Origin: Acidimicrobiaceae bacterium
Lineage (GTDB): Bacteria; Actinomycetota; Acidimicrobiia; Acidimicrobiales; UBA10347
Length of the DNA: 8,380 nucleotides
NCBI GenBank assembly: GCA_003485885.1
Contig: DNHM01000183.1
Location: 1-8,380, forward strand
Reading direction: 5' to 3'
Shown: positions 6,311-8,380 of the stretch, one piece after another
Position numbering within the stretch: the stretch's first letter is position 1
Layout: every line of letters begins with the position of its first letter
Made by a program: the position numbers and the translations under genes
The notes under the pieces: generated by a model
Told to the model about the DNA's origin: nothing
Seen by the model: only the letters and a program-made list of their open reading frames with translations
The model's database searches: none

Positions 6311-6434
6311 GTCGGCCCTGATCGTGTGGCACAACCCCTGACCACGAGCAGTGACTTCGCCAGGGAGCAGGAAAGCGTTGAGCAACCCCATCCCGATCAG
6401 CTGCCGCATGCAGTGCAACGCGTAAACTCGGGCT

Positions 6435-7235
6435 ATGCACGTAACTCGCACCGACGAGCAGTGGAAACTGCTCAACGAAGCAGATCCGGATGTTCCTATT
6501 GTGATGCTAAATCTGATCAGGTTCCGCGAGACCGCCCTCCATGGCCACGGTTGCGACGGCATGAGCGGCAAAGAGGCCTACGCCGAGTACGGGCGACGAC
6601 TACGAGCGTTGGCTGCTCACTTTCCCGGCCGCCCATTCTGGGTTGGTGATGCGGCACGGACCTACATCGGACCTGACGACGAGACGTGGGACTTGGTGCT
6701 GTGCGTCGGTTATGAATCGGTCTCGATCTTCCGCGACATGCTTGCATCTGAGCCATATCAGCAGGCGGCCCAGGCCCGAACCGCGGCAGTGGCCGACTCG
6801 CGTCTTGTCTTGATGCACGAGACAGCCAACGTGGGCGATGCCATGAAACAGTGGGCGGCCAGGCCTGCAGAAGCGGACAGAGCCCAGGATCCGATCGTGA
6901 TGCTGAACCTCATCCGTTACCAAGACACGGCGCTCGCTGGTCACACCTGCGACGGCATGACCGGTGAAGCGGCCTATGCGGAATACATCCGCCGTCTCCA
7001 GGCCATGAGCAGCCACGACTTCCCCGGCAACATCATCTGGGATGGCGAGGGCCAAACCACCATCATTGGGCCCGCCGATGAAAGCTGGGATCGGATCTTG
7101 TTGATCGCCTACCCATCGACCGCCGACTTCCGTCGGATGGCCAACTCCGATATCTATGCGACCGCTGGCCCCGCTCGGACCGCTGCGGTGCTCGACTCCC
7201 GCCTCATCCTCACCCACCAGAAGTTCCCGTGCTAG
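6435..7235 (+). CDS. Tandem DUF1330-like (dimeric alpha/beta barrel) domain protein
   Basis: The 266-residue protein is built from two copies of one domain. Copy 1 (about residues 20-128) has PIVMLNLIRFRETAL, CDGMSGKEAYAEY, YIGPDDETWDLVLCVGY and ARTAAVADSRLVLMH. Copy 2 (about 152-261) has PIVMLNLIRYQDTAL, CDGMTGEAAYAEY, IIGPADESWDRILLIAY and ARTAAVLDSRLILTH. The motif order (V-MLNLIRF, then A-Y-EY, then W-D-vLlv-Y-s, F--M) is that of DUF1330/ferredoxin-like barrel proteins, which usually pair as dimers; here the dimer is probably covalent. No catalytic role is known to me. The segment at 129-150, rich in A, E and Q, links the copies. An in-frame TAA at 6423-6425 rules out earlier starts. TAAACT at 6423-6428 looks like a -10 box only six bases from the ATG, which hints at a leaderless mRNA. 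The hydrolase gene follows after 120 bases. Confidence 0.85.
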   Translation: MHVTRTDEQWKLLNEADPDVPIVMLNLIRFRETALHGHGCDGMSGKEAYAEYGRRLRALAAHFPGRPFWVGDAARTYIGPDDETWDLVLCVGYESVSIFRDMLASEPYQQAAQARTAAVADSRLVLMHETANVGDAMKQWAARPAEADRAQDPIVMLNLIRYQDTALAGHTCDGMTGEAAYAEYIRRLQAMSSHDFPGNIIWDGEGQTTIIGPADESWDRILLIAYPSTADFRRMANSDIYATAGPARTAAVLDSRLILTHQKFPC

Positions 7236-7355
7236 CCCGTCCTCACGCTCCTGCGCGAACTCGCCACCAGCATTCTCTTCCAGACTCGCGGACTCCACCT
7301 CGACTTGGCGATCTCCAACGACGAGCAGCGCGTCACCCACAAGAAGGCGCAATTC

Positions 7356-8237
7356 ATGAGTGACCAACTGACCTATCACCTCCGATTCTCCCCCGAGGAG
7401 TTCGATGCCCAGTACAACCTGCGGGCGGCGCGTCCTGACTATGAGCAGACGGTGATACCCGGCTGGGTTGCGGATAGCGCCGCGGCCCGGGCAACACTGG
7501 ATTGCACCCTCGATGAGCGATATGGAACCGGTGAGAAGCAGAAGCTCGACGTTTTCAGGTGCGGCGATGCCAGTGCCCCCACACTCATCTACGTCCACGG
7601 TGGCTATTGGCAGAGGGGCGACAAGTCGGTCTACAGCTTCTTGGCACCACCTTTCGTGGCGAACGGCGTGAACATCGTGGTGATTGGTTACGACCTTTGC
7701 CCTACCGTGACGATCACTGAAATTTCACAGCAGGCCCGTGAAGCCGTCGCCTATGTCTGGCATCACGCAGACGATCTGGGCGTGAACGGTGATCGACTGA
7801 CCGTTATGGGTCACTCTGCCGGCGGGCACATCACCCAGATGATGATGGCTACCGATTGGCCAGCGTTCGACGCTGCGCTGCCAGTGGATCTGGTCAAGTC
7901 GGGTATTCCTGTGTCGCCGCTCAGCTACTTGGAACCGGTCCGGCTCACCCAAGACCTGAACGGAGGCATCCGCATGGACGCCGCCGAAGCCGATGCCGAG
8001 AGCCCAATGACGAACCATCCGCCGGTAACGAATGCTCCGCAACTCGTGGTTGTGGGCGGCACCGAAACCGACGAGTTCCACCGGCAGGCCCAGATGTACG
8101 TCCACAAGTTCGCGTCCGACACCCGAGTCGTTGATCTTTATGTGGTCCCAGAAGTCGACCACTTCGACGAACTGAACGTGCTCGTCGACCCAACTAGTCC
8201 CTTCTTCGCAAAGACGTGTGTAATGCTTGGGCTCTAG
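7356..8237 (+). CDS. Alpha/beta hydrolase, kynurenine formamidase/esterase-like
   Basis: This 293-residue alpha/beta hydrolase carries the oxyanion motif HGGYWQRGDKS (81-91), the nucleophile elbow GHSAGGH (152-158, Ser154), a likely acid at Asp239 in GGTETDEF, and the catalytic histidine His269 in EVDHFDEL. HGGYWQ followed by 'DKS...FLAPPFVANGVNIVVIGYDLCP' is the pattern of arylformamidase (N-formylkynurenine hydrolysis in tryptophan breakdown) and related carboxylesterases. The N-terminal FSPEEFDAQYNLRAARPDY is also usual for that group. The exact substrate is open, and no other kynurenine-pathway gene is visible. ATG 7356 is chosen because AAGAAGG (7341-7347) lies eight bases ahead. A TTG at 7305 in the same frame would add 17 residues that do not look like the family. 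It probably shares a transcript with the DUF1330 gene. Confidence 0.88.
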   Translation: MSDQLTYHLRFSPEEFDAQYNLRAARPDYEQTVIPGWVADSAAARATLDCTLDERYGTGEKQKLDVFRCGDASAPTLIYVHGGYWQRGDKSVYSFLAPPFVANGVNIVVIGYDLCPTVTITEISQQAREAVAYVWHHADDLGVNGDRLTVMGHSAGGHITQMMMATDWPAFDAALPVDLVKSGIPVSPLSYLEPVRLTQDLNGGIRMDAAEADAESPMTNHPPVTNAPQLVVVGGTETDEFHRQAQMYVHKFASDTRVVDLYVVPEVDHFDELNVLVDPTSPFFAKTCVMLGL

Positions 8238-8355
8238 CGACACAGGACATGGCCCGCGACCTCTGGCTATGCCATTCTTGCTCTTGGACGGACAACTCGG
8301 TCGAGGTGTCGTGCGCGGTCGGCGCTTGTCGGATCTGCCGCTAGCTGGTTGGCCA

Positions 8356-8377
8356 CGAGGCCAGGATGCGGGCCTCG
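8356..8377. terminator. GC-rich hairpin downstream of the hydrolase gene
   Basis: CGAGGCC (8356-8362) and GGCCTCG (8371-8377) are exact reverse complements around an eight-base loop, 119 bases after the hydrolase stop. It could end the DUF1330-hydrolase transcript. The window closes three bases later, so a T-run cannot be checked. The 8238-8355 stretch has no convincing gene. Confidence 0.4.
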
Positions 8378-8380
8378 GGT

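Noticed and set aside
5516..6434. Possible attachment-site duplication of the tRNA-Lys 3' end
   Set aside because: No second copy of the TTCGAATCCCACC segment was found downstream in the window.
6600..7598. 332-residue open frame on the minus strand
   Set aside because: It lies opposite the DUF1330 and hydrolase genes, whose plus-strand frames have clear domains; its composition is typical of an antisense shadow in GC-rich DNA.
8249..8344. 31-codon cysteine-containing frame (MARDLWLCHSCSW...)
   Set aside because: It is short, has no ribosome-binding site and resembles no known family; chance is the simpler reading.
1..8380. CRISPR array, toxin-antitoxin, phage or defence genes
   Set aside because: No regularly spaced repeats and no such protein motifs were seen on either strand.

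Overview
The window looks like a chromosomal piece of a high-GC actinobacterium that makes mycothiol. The key evidence is an unmistakable mshA gene followed by a YbjN-domain gene, an order I recall from Mycobacterium (Rv0486-Rv0487, with a phosphoglycerate-mutase-type gene close by). A tRNA-Lys gene without an encoded CCA end, GC-rich third codon positions, GTG/TTG starts and many dioxygenase- or DUF1330-type genes would suit an aquatic Acidimicrobiia-like lineage, but that placement is inference.

Layout: (1) 1-516, the 3' end of a Gfo/Idh/MocA oxidoreductase (+). (2) 517-771, a spacer holding a perfect 14-bp palindrome. (3) 772-2157, an MFS transporter (+). (4) 2257-4315, a minus-strand block: moaD, then mshA, then a YbjN-domain gene whose start lies one base after the mshA stop and which appears to carry a one-base frameshift. 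(5) 4445-5062, a histidine-phosphatase/phosphoglycerate-mutase-like gene (+), divergent from moaD. (6) 5171-5443, a small acidic protein with a degenerate DksA/TraR-like zinc finger (-), with its ribosome-binding site in the loop of a possible hairpin. (7) 5516-5590, tRNA-Lys(TTT). (8) 5591-6434, about 840 bases with no intact gene but at least two recognisable gene remnants: the first ~36 residues of a MacB/FtsX-type ABC permease and a deleted phytanoyl-CoA dioxygenase. A third coding-like stretch is unidentified. (9) 6435-7235, a protein of two tandem DUF1330-like domains (+). (10) 7356-8237, an alpha/beta hydrolase of the kynurenine-formamidase/esterase type (+). (11) 8238-8380, no gene, ending in a GC-rich hairpin.

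MshA makes the first committed intermediate of mycothiol and MoaD carries sulfur for molybdopterin, so the minus-strand block links two cofactor or thiol pathways by position only. The DUF1330 and hydrolase genes are co-directional and may be transcribed together. I see no phage, CRISPR, toxin-antitoxin or defence system. The most informative parts are the remnant-filled stretch beside the tRNA gene, the frameshifted YbjN gene, the internally duplicated DUF1330 protein and the unusual zinc-finger protein.
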